A DNA stretch of 41,344 nucleotides, taken from assembly GCA_015068935.1 (NCBI GenBank), contig SVJO01000011.1, forward strand, positions 1 to 41,344, in the 5' to 3' direction. Each line of letters starts with the position of its first letter. Positions within the stretch are counted from its first letter, which is position 1. The position numbers were made by a program, and so were the translations under genes. This DNA is from Oscillospiraceae bacterium (GTDB lineage: Bacteria; Bacillota; Clostridia; UBA1381; UBA9506). Shown here one piece after another: positions 17,701 to 24,574 of this stretch. A model generated the notes under the pieces. It had not been told where the DNA came from, did no database searches, and was given only the letters and a program-made list of their open reading frames with translations.

Positions 17701-18295
17701 CAGCAGAAGTTTCAAGCCACCCAAACGGGTCAGGAAGACTCATGCAAAAGGAATATATTGAATCAATGAGCTCATAGATTTCATCATCATTTTTTACTTT
17801 TGAATAGCACATGGTAAACTGGGCAAAGGCATCATAAAACTCATCATCTTCATACATTTCGTCCACTACCTCGCAAAGCGCCTGTGCTCTTAAAAGCTCG
17901 TTTTCAGTTGTGTCAGCTATACGAAAAGAAGGGTCAACCTCTGCTAAATTGAAGTTTGTTCTTATAAGCTCATTACAAAACGAATGGATTGTCGTTATGC
18001 TCGCCTTCTGCGCCAAAATAAGCTGGCGCGCAAGGTTTTGGGAGTTGGGATTTTTCTTTAGTTTTTCTGTGAGTGCATCTAAAATACGCTCGCGCATTTC
18101 GCTTGCCGCAGACTTTGTAAACGTCAGAACGAGAAGGGAATCTGCATCTACAGGATTTTGCTCATCTGTCACCATTTTTATTATGCGCTCAACCAAAACA
18201 GCAGTCTTACCGCTTCCTGCAGCTGCCGCCAAAAGCAGATTTGAGCCTTTTGTATTTATAGCTTTTATCTGGGCATCCGTCCACTGTCTTTCCAT
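14747..18295 (-). CDS. addA: ATP-dependent helicase/nuclease subunit A (AddA)
   Basis: 1182 residues, usual length. AddAB processes double-strand breaks for RecA loading. The N-terminal UvrD-like helicase has Walker A AAAGSGKT at about 24-31, VLTFTKSAASEMRER, DEYQDIS as Walker B, LKQSIYRFR, and MSIHKSKGLEFP. The C-terminal RecB-type nuclease has GIIDCVVF and IIDYKTDK, with the catalytic Asp and Lys. ATG follows AAGGAGGGA. addB, normally directly upstream in the same operon, is not there: the upstream neighbour is the divergent rsmG. It seems to have its own promoter. Confidence 0.96.
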   Translation of the reverse strand: MERQWTDAQIKAINTKGSNLLLAAAAGSGKTAVLVERIIKMVTDEQNPVDADSLLVLTFTKSAASEMRERILDALTEKLKKNPNSQNLARQLILAQKASITTIHSFCNELIRTNFNLAEVDPSFRIADTTENELLRAQALCEVVDEMYEDDEFYDAFAQFTMCYSKVKNDDEIYELIDSIYSFCMSLPDPFGWLETSAEKLNLSGDVSFDETDWAEIIVSYFKSKLEKILYEYDFCIKKANEDEGGEVLKKFLSDEKAQFEALLKINTYSGLREMADRVIFNTFAPKPKGTNPVYRELIKDIRDKAKGNFQSMVKNIFNLESDEQSDVAKKMYPMMRALSRTVQRFAERFDEKKEKKNILNFNDLEHRAYKLLAFKDGQATPLAESVKNKYHEILIDEYQDISRLQEAIFEAIKRENNLFMVGDLKQSIYRFRNTDPILFKQKKEMFDDTEGAKNRKIILSKNFRSRSHILDAINFIFERIMSDSVGEIEYGDEEKLYFGADYTEDDSLSAELNIIDTKEINSAEDGDTIESITAEASLAAKKISELFKNNTMVKGKDGLRKITYKDICILLRSPKDRASVFASILKEAGIPCYSDKSGSLLDSIEIETIMSYLRIIDNPHQDIPLMCVLRSDIYRFTTNDLAKIRVKKRKVTFFEAMRIKAEDSDATAKKTKAFLDELSGFRKQSDFLSVSELIWHIYMQTGFYDCQLALSGGEMKQRNLRTLYLRAGEYEKTGVKGLYGFINFIDEYSGGGGRFEASRDMGEEHDVVRIMSIHKSKGLEFPVVLLCNTGKQFDKRDLRKSVLFHPETGYGPKFVDLQRGITYPNGIRTAVSIKKELELISEEMRILYVALTRAKERLIIIGAASRGIESYVNKYAILASDSKKIERFKAEEAASYLEWFVAALINHPDGAPLRARTDEFVSVIEDKSRWKINIYKSAEELIDEFSEEEKPINEEKIDISKILNNVKWEYPYKNDIFVPSKISVTELKRKVYENEEQQCVYLYESKREENDGSLSAKDIGTAFHTVMEMLDFKAVRSIEDIKNEVLELSKDGVLSEAEAKSIDAEKIALFFESEAGALIKKAEKIEKEVMFAINIGADEVIKDYSGEEQVMLQGIIDCVVFYRGGIYIIDYKTDKVKNESEIISKYKIQLDLYARAAEMIYKKQVNKKILYLFDKNKSVEL

Positions 18296-18325
18296 AGAAT
18301 CCCTCCTTAAAAATTTCTATGTAAA

Positions 18326-18334
18326 ATTATAACA
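18326..18334 (-). promoter_or_regulatory. Extended -10 promoter of addA
   Basis: On the minus strand TGTTATAAT (extended -10) about 30 bases before the addA start. The matching -35 (TTTCAT at 17 bases) is weak. Confidence 0.5.
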
Positions 18335-18371
18335 CATTTTTCCGCCAAATGAAACATTTTTTACGCACTTA

Positions 18372-18400
18372 TTGAAAAATTTTATATATTTTGGTATAAT
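18372..18400 (+). promoter_or_regulatory. Sigma-A-type promoter of rsmG
   Basis: TTGAAA, 17 bases, TATAAT preceded by TGG (extended -10), about 34 bases before the rsmG start. Divergent from the addA promoter. Confidence 0.85.
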
Positions 18401-18433
18401 TATCTCCGTAATACAAATTAACAGGAGAAATAT

Positions 18434-19135
18434 ATGAAAAATTACTTGAAAGAATGTCTCTTAAAAATGAATATAGAGATAACGGAAGAAAGACTCGCAA
18501 AGTTCATAAAATACAGCGAGCTTTTGCTTGACTGGAACACAAAAATAAATTTAACAGCCATAACAGAGCCTCACGAAATCGTTAAAAAGCATTTCTGCGA
18601 CAGTCTCTCCTCACTTCCTTTGATTAAGCAAAATGCTAATGTTGCAGATATAGGAACAGGCGCAGGCTTTCCGGGAATTCCCCTTGCGATAGTGCGAGAC
18701 GATATCACTGTTCTTTTAGTTGACTCATTAAATAAGCGGATAAGGTTTTTAGAGGAAGTGATATATGAGCTCTCGCTTACCAATGTAAAAGCAGTTCACC
18801 TGCGCGCAGAAGAAGGCGCTAAGGGGACTATTCGCGACTCATTTGATGTTGTTACGGCGCGCGCCGTCGCACCTTTAAACGTTTTATGTGAGTATTGTCT
18901 TCCCTATGTTAAACCGGGCGGATTGTTTCTTGCATATAAGGGCGAAAAAGCTAAAGAAGAATTAGATGCTGCGCAAAATGCCATAGAAAAGCTATGCGCA
19001 GAGGCAAAGGATATATTTAAATGCTTTATTCCTGACTCTTCAATGTCGCACAACATAATTCCTGTTTTAAAAAAGTGCAACACTCCGAAGGTTTATCCGA
19101 GGGCATCTGCTAAAATTTCAAAGTCCCCGTTGTAA
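18434..19135 (+). CDS. rsmG: 16S rRNA (guanine527-N7)-methyltransferase RsmG (GidB)
   Basis: 233 residues. Methylates G527 of 16S rRNA in the small subunit using S-adenosylmethionine. SAM-binding motif VADIGTGAGFPGIPLAIV at about 74-91, preceded by NLTAITEPHEIVKKHF(C)DSL, both family hallmarks, and VTARAVAPL as the later motif. Start ATG follows ACAGGAGA. It is not with mnmG (gidA) or parA/parB here, so is detached from the usual origin-proximal cluster. No strong terminator follows; a weak AT-rich hairpin (GATATTT with AAATATC near 19151-19173) is possible. Confidence 0.96.
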   Translation: MKNYLKECLLKMNIEITEERLAKFIKYSELLLDWNTKINLTAITEPHEIVKKHFCDSLSSLPLIKQNANVADIGTGAGFPGIPLAIVRDDITVLLVDSLNKRIRFLEEVIYELSLTNVKAVHLRAEEGAKGTIRDSFDVVTARAVAPLNVLCEYCLPYVKPGGLFLAYKGEKAKEELDAAQNAIEKLCAEAKDIFKCFIPDSSMSHNIIPVLKKCNTPKVYPRASAKISKSPL

Positions 19136-19191
19136 TATAAAATTTTTACCGATATTTATTTTAAAAAAATATCATTTATTATATAAATTCC

Positions 19192-19220
19192 TTGCTTTTT
19201 TTGACAATTTGGATTATAAT
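19192..19220 (+). promoter_or_regulatory. Sigma-A-type promoter of acn-idh-rex
   Basis: TTGCTT, 17 bases, TATAAT, ending 44 bases before the acn ATG. A consensus TTGACA at 19201 overlaps the spacer but has only TAGTTT-like sequence at the right distance. Confidence 0.7.
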
Positions 19221-19264
19221 AATAGTTTAGAAAGATTTTGAAAATTTTTGGCAGGAGGAAGAAA

Positions 19265-21193
19265 ATGGGTTTAAATTTAGCACAAAAAATAATTAAAGAA
19301 CATCTGGTGAGCGGTGACATGACTGCAGGAAGCGAAATTTCCATCAGAATTGACCAGACACTCACTCAGGATTCAACAGGCACAATGGCATATCTTCAGT
19401 TCGAGGCTATGGGTATAGACAGAGTTAAAACAAAAAAATCTGTTGCATATATAGACCACAATACTATTCAGTCAGGCTTTGAAAACGCTGATGACCATAA
19501 ATACATACAGACTGTTACAAAAAAACACGGTATCTATTTTTCAAGACCGGGTAACGGCATCTGCCATCAGGTGCACTTAGAGCGTTTCGGTGTTCCCGGC
19601 ATGACTCTTTTAGGCTCTGACAGCCATACCCCCACAGGCGGAGGCCTTGGCATGCTTGCAATCGGTGCAGGCGGCTTAGACGTTGCTGTTGCAATGGGCG
19701 GCGGTGCGTACTATCTCATGATGCCTAAGGTTTTAAGAGTAAACTTAACAGGTAAGCTCAATGAATGGGTTGCAGCTAAAGATATTATACTTGAAGTTTT
19801 AAGAAAATTAAGTGTTAAGGGCGGCGTAGGAAAAGTTATTGAATACGCAGGCGAGGGAGTTAAAACTCTCACCGTTCCCGAACGTGCCACAATCACAAAC
19901 ATGGGTGCTGAGCTCGGTGCAACAACATCAATTTTCCCGAGTGACGAAGTGACAAAAGAATTTTTAAAGGCTCAGGGAAGAGAAAATGACTTTAAACCGC
20001 TCACCCCTGACAGTGATGCAATTTATGACGAGGAAATCACTATTGATTTAGATAAACTTGTTCCGCTTGCTGCTAAACCTCACAGCCCCGACAATGTTGA
20101 AGAGGTTTCTAAAATCGGTAAAATTAAGGTTGACCAGGTTGCAATCGGAAGCTGCACAAACTCATCATATCTTGACATGATGAAGGTTGCTAAAATCCTT
20201 AAAGGAAAAACTGTTGCTCCCGATGTGAGCTTAGTTATAGCTCCCGGCTCAAAGCAGGTTTTAACTATGCTTGCCCAAAACGGAGCGCTTTCTGATATGG
20301 TAGCGGCAGGTGCAAGAATTTTAGAGTCTGCGTGCGGTCCGTGTATCGGTATGGGACAGTCCCCGAAAACTGATGCTGTATCACTGAGAACATTTAACAG
20401 AAACTTTGAAGGAAGAAGCGGAACAGTTTCAGCTCAGGTTTATTTGGTAAGTCCTGAGGTTGCCGCTGCATCTGCTATAACAGGTGTTTTAACAGACCCG
20501 CGTGAGCTTGGCGAGGCTCCCAAAATCAGCCAGCCTTCAGAATTTTTGGCAAACGATAACATGGTTTCAGCTCCTGCTGAAGAAGGAAATGACGTTGAGG
20601 TTGTAAGAGGACCTAACATAAAGCCGTTCCCTGTTAACACAGCTCTTAAAGAAAAGGTGGAAGGAAAAGTTTTAATTAAGGTTGAAGACAATATCACAAC
20701 AGACCACATTATGCCTTCAAATGCTAAACTTCTTCCGTTCAGGTCAAATGTGCCGTACCTTTCGGAGTTCTGCTTAACACCGTGCGACCCTGATTTCCCC
20801 AAGCGTGCTAAAGAAAACGGCGGCGGATATATTGTAGGCGGCTCTAACTATGGTCAGGGCTCAAGCCGTGAGCATGCAGCTCTTGCTCCACTGTATCTGG
20901 GCATCAAAGCAGTTTTTGCAAAATCATTTGCCAGAATTCACATGGCAAACCTTGTTAACTCAGGAATTCTTCCGCTCGTATTTAAGGTAGAAGCTGATTA
21001 TGACGGCATATCAGAAACTGACGAGCTTGTAATAGAAAATGCTATTTCACAGATTAAAGCAGGTAATGAAATAACTGTAAAAAATATAACAAAAGGCACA
21101 GAGTTTGTGACAATTTTAAACGTGTCCGACAGACAAAAGGAAATGCTCTATGCAGGCGGACTCATTAACTACACTAAAAATTCAAACAAATAA
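19265..21193 (+). CDS. acn: Aconitate hydratase, Aquifex-type
   Basis: 642 residues, shorter than AcnA (about 900) and of the aconitase/isopropylmalate dehydratase superfamily with both large and swivel domains fused. Interconverts citrate and isocitrate through cis-aconitate. Three cluster cysteines: IGSCTNS and ACGPCIGMGQS. GSDSHTPTGGG near residue 120 and the swivel motif GGSNYGQGSSREHAA near 530 are active-site segments. The ATG at 19265 is preceded by AGGAGGAAGAAA; nine earlier codons have no site and cover that signal. Followed after 19 bases by isocitrate dehydrogenase, so it feeds the oxidative arm that makes 2-oxoglutarate for glutamate. Confidence 0.96.
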   Translation: MGLNLAQKIIKEHLVSGDMTAGSEISIRIDQTLTQDSTGTMAYLQFEAMGIDRVKTKKSVAYIDHNTIQSGFENADDHKYIQTVTKKHGIYFSRPGNGICHQVHLERFGVPGMTLLGSDSHTPTGGGLGMLAIGAGGLDVAVAMGGGAYYLMMPKVLRVNLTGKLNEWVAAKDIILEVLRKLSVKGGVGKVIEYAGEGVKTLTVPERATITNMGAELGATTSIFPSDEVTKEFLKAQGRENDFKPLTPDSDAIYDEEITIDLDKLVPLAAKPHSPDNVEEVSKIGKIKVDQVAIGSCTNSSYLDMMKVAKILKGKTVAPDVSLVIAPGSKQVLTMLAQNGALSDMVAAGARILESACGPCIGMGQSPKTDAVSLRTFNRNFEGRSGTVSAQVYLVSPEVAAASAITGVLTDPRELGEAPKISQPSEFLANDNMVSAPAEEGNDVEVVRGPNIKPFPVNTALKEKVEGKVLIKVEDNITTDHIMPSNAKLLPFRSNVPYLSEFCLTPCDPDFPKRAKENGGGYIVGGSNYGQGSSREHAALAPLYLGIKAVFAKSFARIHMANLVNSGILPLVFKVEADYDGISETDELVIENAISQIKAGNEITVKNITKGTEFVTILNVSDRQKEMLYAGGLINYTKNSNK

Positions 21194-21212
21194 ACATACG
21201 GAGGAATTACAT

Positions 21213-22364
21213 ATGACAAATTTGGCCTTAGAGCAGTTTGCAAAGGTAATTGAAAAACAGCTCAATAGAATTGAACAGATGAAATCAGAAAAGGAATTTT
21301 TAGATTATTCAAAGCTCGATAAAATAATTATCGGTGTTTGCGGCGGCGACGGAATCGGTCCTGCAATCACAAAAGCAGCTCATGGAATACTTGAGTTTTT
21401 GCTCTGTGATGATGTTAAAGCAGGCAAGGTAGAATTTAAGGTTATCGACGGACTCACCATTGAAAACAGAGTAAAAGCAAACAAGGCTATCCCTGATGAT
21501 GTATTGGAAGAACTCAAGGCTTGCCATGTTATATTAAAAGGACCTACAACTACTCCGCGTGCAGGAGACCCATGGCCGAACATTGAAAGTGCAAACGTTG
21601 CTATGAGAAAAGAACTTGACCTGTTTGCAAATGTCCGTCCCGTTAAGGTTCCCGAAAAAGGAATTGACTGGACCTTCTTCAGAGAAAATACAGAAGGCGG
21701 ATATGCTGTAGGCTCAATGGGCGTCAATGTAAATGATGACCTTGCTATCGACTTTACGATTACAACTCAGGAAGGCTCAGAAAGAATTGCACGTGCCGCT
21801 TTTGATTATGCTAAGAAAAACGGAAAAACAAAAGTCACAGCTGTTACTAAAGCAAATGTTATCAAAACAACTGACGGCAAGTTCTTAAATGCATGCAAAA
21901 AGGTTGCTGCAGATTATCCCGAAATCGACTTTGATGACTGGTACATTGACATCATGACAGCAAAACTGATTGACGAAAAGAGAAGAACAGGCTTTCAGGT
22001 TGTTGTTCTCCCCAACCTCTACGGCGATATTATCACTGATGAGGCTGCAGAATTCCAGGGCGGTGTAGGAACAGCAGGAAGCTCAAACCTCGGAAAGCGC
22101 TATGCTATGTTTGAGGCTATTCACGGCTCAGCCCCGAGAATGGTAGCAGAGGGCAGAGATAAATATGCAGACCCCTGCTCTATCATAAGAGCATCAGTTA
22201 TGCTTTTAAATCACATTGGATATTCAGACAAGGCTCAAAAACTCGAAAGAGCGCTTGATATATGTATGTATGAAGAGAAAAAATTAGTAATCACAGGCAG
22301 AGATACAGGTGCAACAAGCGAAGAGTTTGCTGAATATGTAATGGAAACAATTAAGAATCTGTAG
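21213..22364 (+). CDS. icd: Isocitrate dehydrogenase (isocitrate/isopropylmalate dehydrogenase family)
   Basis: 383 residues. Isocitrate to 2-oxoglutarate; cofactor NAD or NADP cannot be settled by eye. Features: GVCGGDGIGPAITKAA, TTTPRAGDPWPN and ANVRPVK (substrate arginines), ENTEGGYAVGS, and NLYGDIITDEAAEFQGGVGTAGSSN (metal aspartates). Context with aconitase makes isocitrate the likely substrate rather than isopropylmalate. The start ATG has CGGAGGAATTACAT before it. Rex begins 9 bases after its stop, suggesting one message acn-icd-rex. Confidence 0.9.
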   Translation: MTNLALEQFAKVIEKQLNRIEQMKSEKEFLDYSKLDKIIIGVCGGDGIGPAITKAAHGILEFLLCDDVKAGKVEFKVIDGLTIENRVKANKAIPDDVLEELKACHVILKGPTTTPRAGDPWPNIESANVAMRKELDLFANVRPVKVPEKGIDWTFFRENTEGGYAVGSMGVNVNDDLAIDFTITTQEGSERIARAAFDYAKKNGKTKVTAVTKANVIKTTDGKFLNACKKVAADYPEIDFDDWYIDIMTAKLIDEKRRTGFQVVVLPNLYGDIITDEAAEFQGGVGTAGSSNLGKRYAMFEAIHGSAPRMVAEGRDKYADPCSIIRASVMLLNHIGYSDKAQKLERALDICMYEEKKLVITGRDTGATSEEFAEYVMETIKNL

Positions 22365-22372
22365 GTGTTGTT

Positions 22373-23023
22373 ATGGCATACGAAAAAAAAGATGTGCCTA
22401 TAATAGTTGTCAAGAGACTGCCGAGATATTACAGATATTTAAGCGACCTCCTAAATCAGGGAGTAACAAGAATTTCATCGAGTGCGCTCAGCAAAAAAAT
22501 GGGTGTGACTGCATCGCAAATCCGTCAGGATTTCAATTATTTCGGAGGCTTTGGCCAGCAAGGCTACGGATACAGTGTAGAACGTCTCCGCGATGAAATT
22601 GCAGATATTTTAGGGCTTAAAAACGGCTATAAAACGATAATTATAGGCGCAGGAAACTTAGGTCATGCTCTTGCAAATCATACAAACTTCAAAAAAAGAG
22701 GGTTTACCTTAATCGGTATATTTGATAACAACCCCGATTTAATAGGAAAAACCATTGCAGAAATTGAAGTTATGGATATAAAAAAATTAGAAAGCTTTAT
22801 GAAAAGTGAAAAGCCTGATATTGCTATACTTTCGCTTCCTAAATCGGCGGTGCGCGATGTTGCCATGGAGGTTTACCGTCTTGGCATAAAGGGTATATGG
22901 AATTTTTCATACTGGGACCCTGATATTTCTATTGATGTACCGCTTGAAAACGTCCATTTAAGTGACAGCTTAATGACGCTTTCATATAATATTGCAAAAA
23001 AAGAGGAACGAGCGGATAAATAG
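22373..23023 (+). CDS. rex: Redox-sensing transcriptional repressor Rex
   Basis: 216 residues. Rex represses fermentation and redox genes and is released from DNA by NADH. N-terminal winged helix at 1-80 with SSSALSKKMGVTASQIRQDF and the typical NYFGGFGQQGYGY; Rossmann domain with IIIGAGNLGHAL (GAGNLG at 92-97); C-terminal swapped helix ending YNIAKK. It is the third gene of the aconitase operon. I found no clear Rex palindrome (TTGTTAA with TTAACAA) in the acn promoter region. Confidence 0.97.
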   Translation: MAYEKKDVPIIVVKRLPRYYRYLSDLLNQGVTRISSSALSKKMGVTASQIRQDFNYFGGFGQQGYGYSVERLRDEIADILGLKNGYKTIIIGAGNLGHALANHTNFKKRGFTLIGIFDNNPDLIGKTIAEIEVMDIKKLESFMKSEKPDIAILSLPKSAVRDVAMEVYRLGIKGIWNFSYWDPDISIDVPLENVHLSDSLMTLSYNIAKKEERADK

Positions 23024-23026
23024 CTA

Positions 23027-23053
23027 AAATCTTGCAGGAATATTGTAAGATTT
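23027..23053 (+). terminator. Weak hairpin after rex
   Basis: A 10-bp stem (AAATCTTGCA with TGTAAGATTT, one G-U pair) with a 7-base loop directly follows the rex stop. The downstream run (AAGTCTTATAATAA) is not U-rich, so it is a weak terminator at best. Confidence 0.35.
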
Positions 23054-23120
23054 AAGTCTTATAATAAACACTTTATTAGCTTTTTCAAGGCAAAAATCAG
23101 CTCTCTTGCCGCGGATTTTT

Positions 23121-23129
23121 TGCTATAAT
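23121..23129 (+). promoter_or_regulatory. Extended -10 promoter of ccdA
   Basis: TGCTATAAT ends 38 bases before the ccdA ATG. No good -35 lies at 17 bases, as is usual for extended -10 promoters. Confidence 0.5.
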
Positions 23130-23167
23130 CAGGTTATGGGGGTAAATTTATAAAAGGAGTTATGTTT

Positions 23168-23833
23168 ATGGAATATATTGTAACTTTTTTAGAAGGGATT
23201 ATCTCCTTTATTTCTCCATGTATGCTTCCGATGCTCCCTGTTTATGTTTCACTTTTTGCGGGAGAAAATAACTCAAGAAAAACCAGCATTTTAAATGCTG
23301 TAAGTTTCATTTCAGGTTTTTCTCTTGTATTTGTCCTTTTAGGGCTTTTTGCAGGATTTTTGGGTTCTTTTATATCAAAGTACCGCATCGCACTTAATAT
23401 AATATGCGGTGCGGCGGTTATATTGTTTGGGCTTAGCTACCTTGATGTAATTCATATACCTTTTTTTAAAGGACATCACAAGGCAGGAAAAATTACAGGA
23501 GCTTTCTCGTCATTTATATTCGGTGTAATTTTCTCCATAAGCCACACTCCCTGCATAGGCGCATTTTTAGGCTCAGCCTTAGCGCTTGCTGCACAATCAA
23601 GCGGTGTTTTAAAGGGTGTTTCTCTCCTTTTGTCATATTCGCTTGGTATGGGAATTCCGTTTTTGGTTTCAGCACTACTGATAAATAAGCTCTCAAACGT
23701 GCTCAAGGCAGTCACTAAACATTATAAAATTATCAATAAAGTATGTGGCTTGTTTTTAATCATTGTAGGACTTGCAATGATGACAGGACTTCTCCATCAG
23801 CTGATACATATTTTCTGCGGATGCTCTCATTAA
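23168..23833 (+). CDS. ccdA: CcdA-type thiol-disulfide transporter of the membrane
   Basis: 221 residues, six hydrophobic segments. CcdA and the DsbD membrane domain move electrons from cytoplasmic thioredoxin across the membrane through a Cys pair. Those are C18 in ISPCMLPMLP and C129 in SHTPCIGAFLG. The start at 23168 is used because AAGGAG is eight bases before it and only two before the ATG two codons earlier. It lies just ahead of an FTR-like gene and thioredoxin, so it can export their electrons outside. The tail ends FCGCSH, a potential metal or redox site. Cytochrome c genes are not seen, so envelope disulfide reduction (including spore formation) is more likely than cytochrome maturation. 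Confidence 0.92.
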   Translation: MEYIVTFLEGIISFISPCMLPMLPVYVSLFAGENNSRKTSILNAVSFISGFSLVFVLLGLFAGFLGSFISKYRIALNIICGAAVILFGLSYLDVIHIPFFKGHHKAGKITGAFSSFIFGVIFSISHTPCIGAFLGSALALAAQSSGVLKGVSLLLSYSLGMGIPFLVSALLINKLSNVLKAVTKHYKIINKVCGLFLIIVGLAMMTGLLHQLIHIFCGCSH

Positions 23834-23861
23834 TTGTAAATAACTTTTGTTCAGATAGGAT

Positions 23862-23890
23862 TTTTCAGTTTGCACGGAAATAAGTATAAT
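23862..23890 (+). promoter_or_regulatory. Possible promoter of ftr-trxA
   Basis: TATAAT at 23885 with TTTTCA 17 bases before it, ending 28 bases before the FTR-like start. The -35 matches consensus at four of six bases. Confidence 0.5.
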
Positions 23891-23918
23891 ACATAAATAT
23901 TTTTTCAGGAGAATAAAA

Positions 23919-24116
23919 ATGAAAATAACATTAAACCCCAACGAAGAGATTGTTAAAATGATTAAAGATGGTCTCATAGAAAGAGGCGGCTATTGTCCGT
24001 GCCGCAGAGAAAAGAAAGAAGAATACAAATGCATGTGCGAAGAATTCAAGGCTCAGGTTGCCGACCCTGAATTTGAAGGATACTGCCACTGCATGCTCTA
24101 CTATAAATCAAAATAG
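23919..24116 (+). CDS. Small ferredoxin:thioredoxin reductase catalytic-domain protein
   Basis: 65 residues with six cysteines in three pairs: C26-P-C28, C38-M-C40, C56-H-C58, the last in GYCHCMLY. This matches the CPC/CPC/CHCM pattern of the catalytic (beta) subunit of ferredoxin:thioredoxin reductase. By family analogy C26, C38, C40 and C56 would ligate a [4Fe-4S] cluster and C28/C58 form the redox disulfide. Plant and cyanobacterial proteins are roughly twice as long and need a variable subunit; none is seen. Start ATG has CAGGAGAATAAAA before it. trxA follows after 16 bases, a strong hint that it reduces this thioredoxin. Confidence 0.85.
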   Translation: MKITLNPNEEIVKMIKDGLIERGGYCPCRREKKEEYKCMCEEFKAQVADPEFEGYCHCMLYYKSK

Positions 24117-24132
24117 GATAAGGAGAGTTAAA

Positions 24133-24444
24133 ATGAGCGAACTTATAATTACAAAAGAAAATTTTGAAGAAGAAGTATTAAATTCAGATATACCCGTTTT
24201 ATTAGATTTCTGGGCAAGCTGGTGCGGTCCGTGCCGAATGCTCTCTCCTATCATTTCTGAGATTTCCGAAGAATATGAGGGGAAAATTAAGGTCGGAAAA
24301 GTAAACATTGATGACGAACAGGAACTCTCTATGGATTTTAATATCGTGAGCATACCGACAGTAATTTATTTTAAAGACGGAAAAGTTCAAGAAACCCTGG
24401 TTGGCTACAGAGAAAAAGAAGAATTTACAGCATTGTTTGAATAA
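24133..24444 (+). CDS. trxA: Thioredoxin
   Basis: 103 residues. Dithiol carrier with WCGPC at 30-34 and cis-Pro in SIPTVIYF near 75, typical fold order. ATG at 24133 follows AAGGAG; a longer frame to 24058 runs through the FTR-like gene and is not real. As second gene of the FTR-like pair it probably receives electrons from ferredoxin rather than from NADPH via TrxB. CcdA upstream may relay its electrons across the membrane. Confidence 0.96.
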   Translation: MSELIITKENFEEEVLNSDIPVLLDFWASWCGPCRMLSPIISEISEEYEGKIKVGKVNIDDEQELSMDFNIVSIPTVIYFKDGKVQETLVGYREKEEFTALFE

Positions 24445-24458
24445 TTCAGGAATAATTT

Positions 24459-24467
24459 TGGTATAAT
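24459..24467 (+). promoter_or_regulatory. Extended -10 promoter likely for pgi
   Basis: TGGTATAAT, with TTGAAT 19 bases before the -10 box; a second TGGTATTAT lies at 24518-24526. The two could give alternative starts within the 130-base leader of pgi. Confidence 0.5.
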
Positions 24468-24574
24468 TTATATTGATTTAATGTAATATTTGAAATAAAA
24501 AAAGCATAAGATTAAACTGGTATTATTTCAATACGCGACTGATTCTCTCATGTAAAACATCACAGGAGGCTAAA

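Noticed and set aside
19201-19229. Consensus TTGACA as the -35 box of the acn promoter
   Set aside because: The -10 at its proper distance is only TAGTTT-like, while TTGCTT-17-TATAAT fits better; it may still contribute.
21150-21212. Extended N-terminus of isocitrate dehydrogenase overlapping acn
   Set aside because: The extra 21 codons lie in the aconitase end and contain the CGGAGGA signal; the ATG at 21213 is better.
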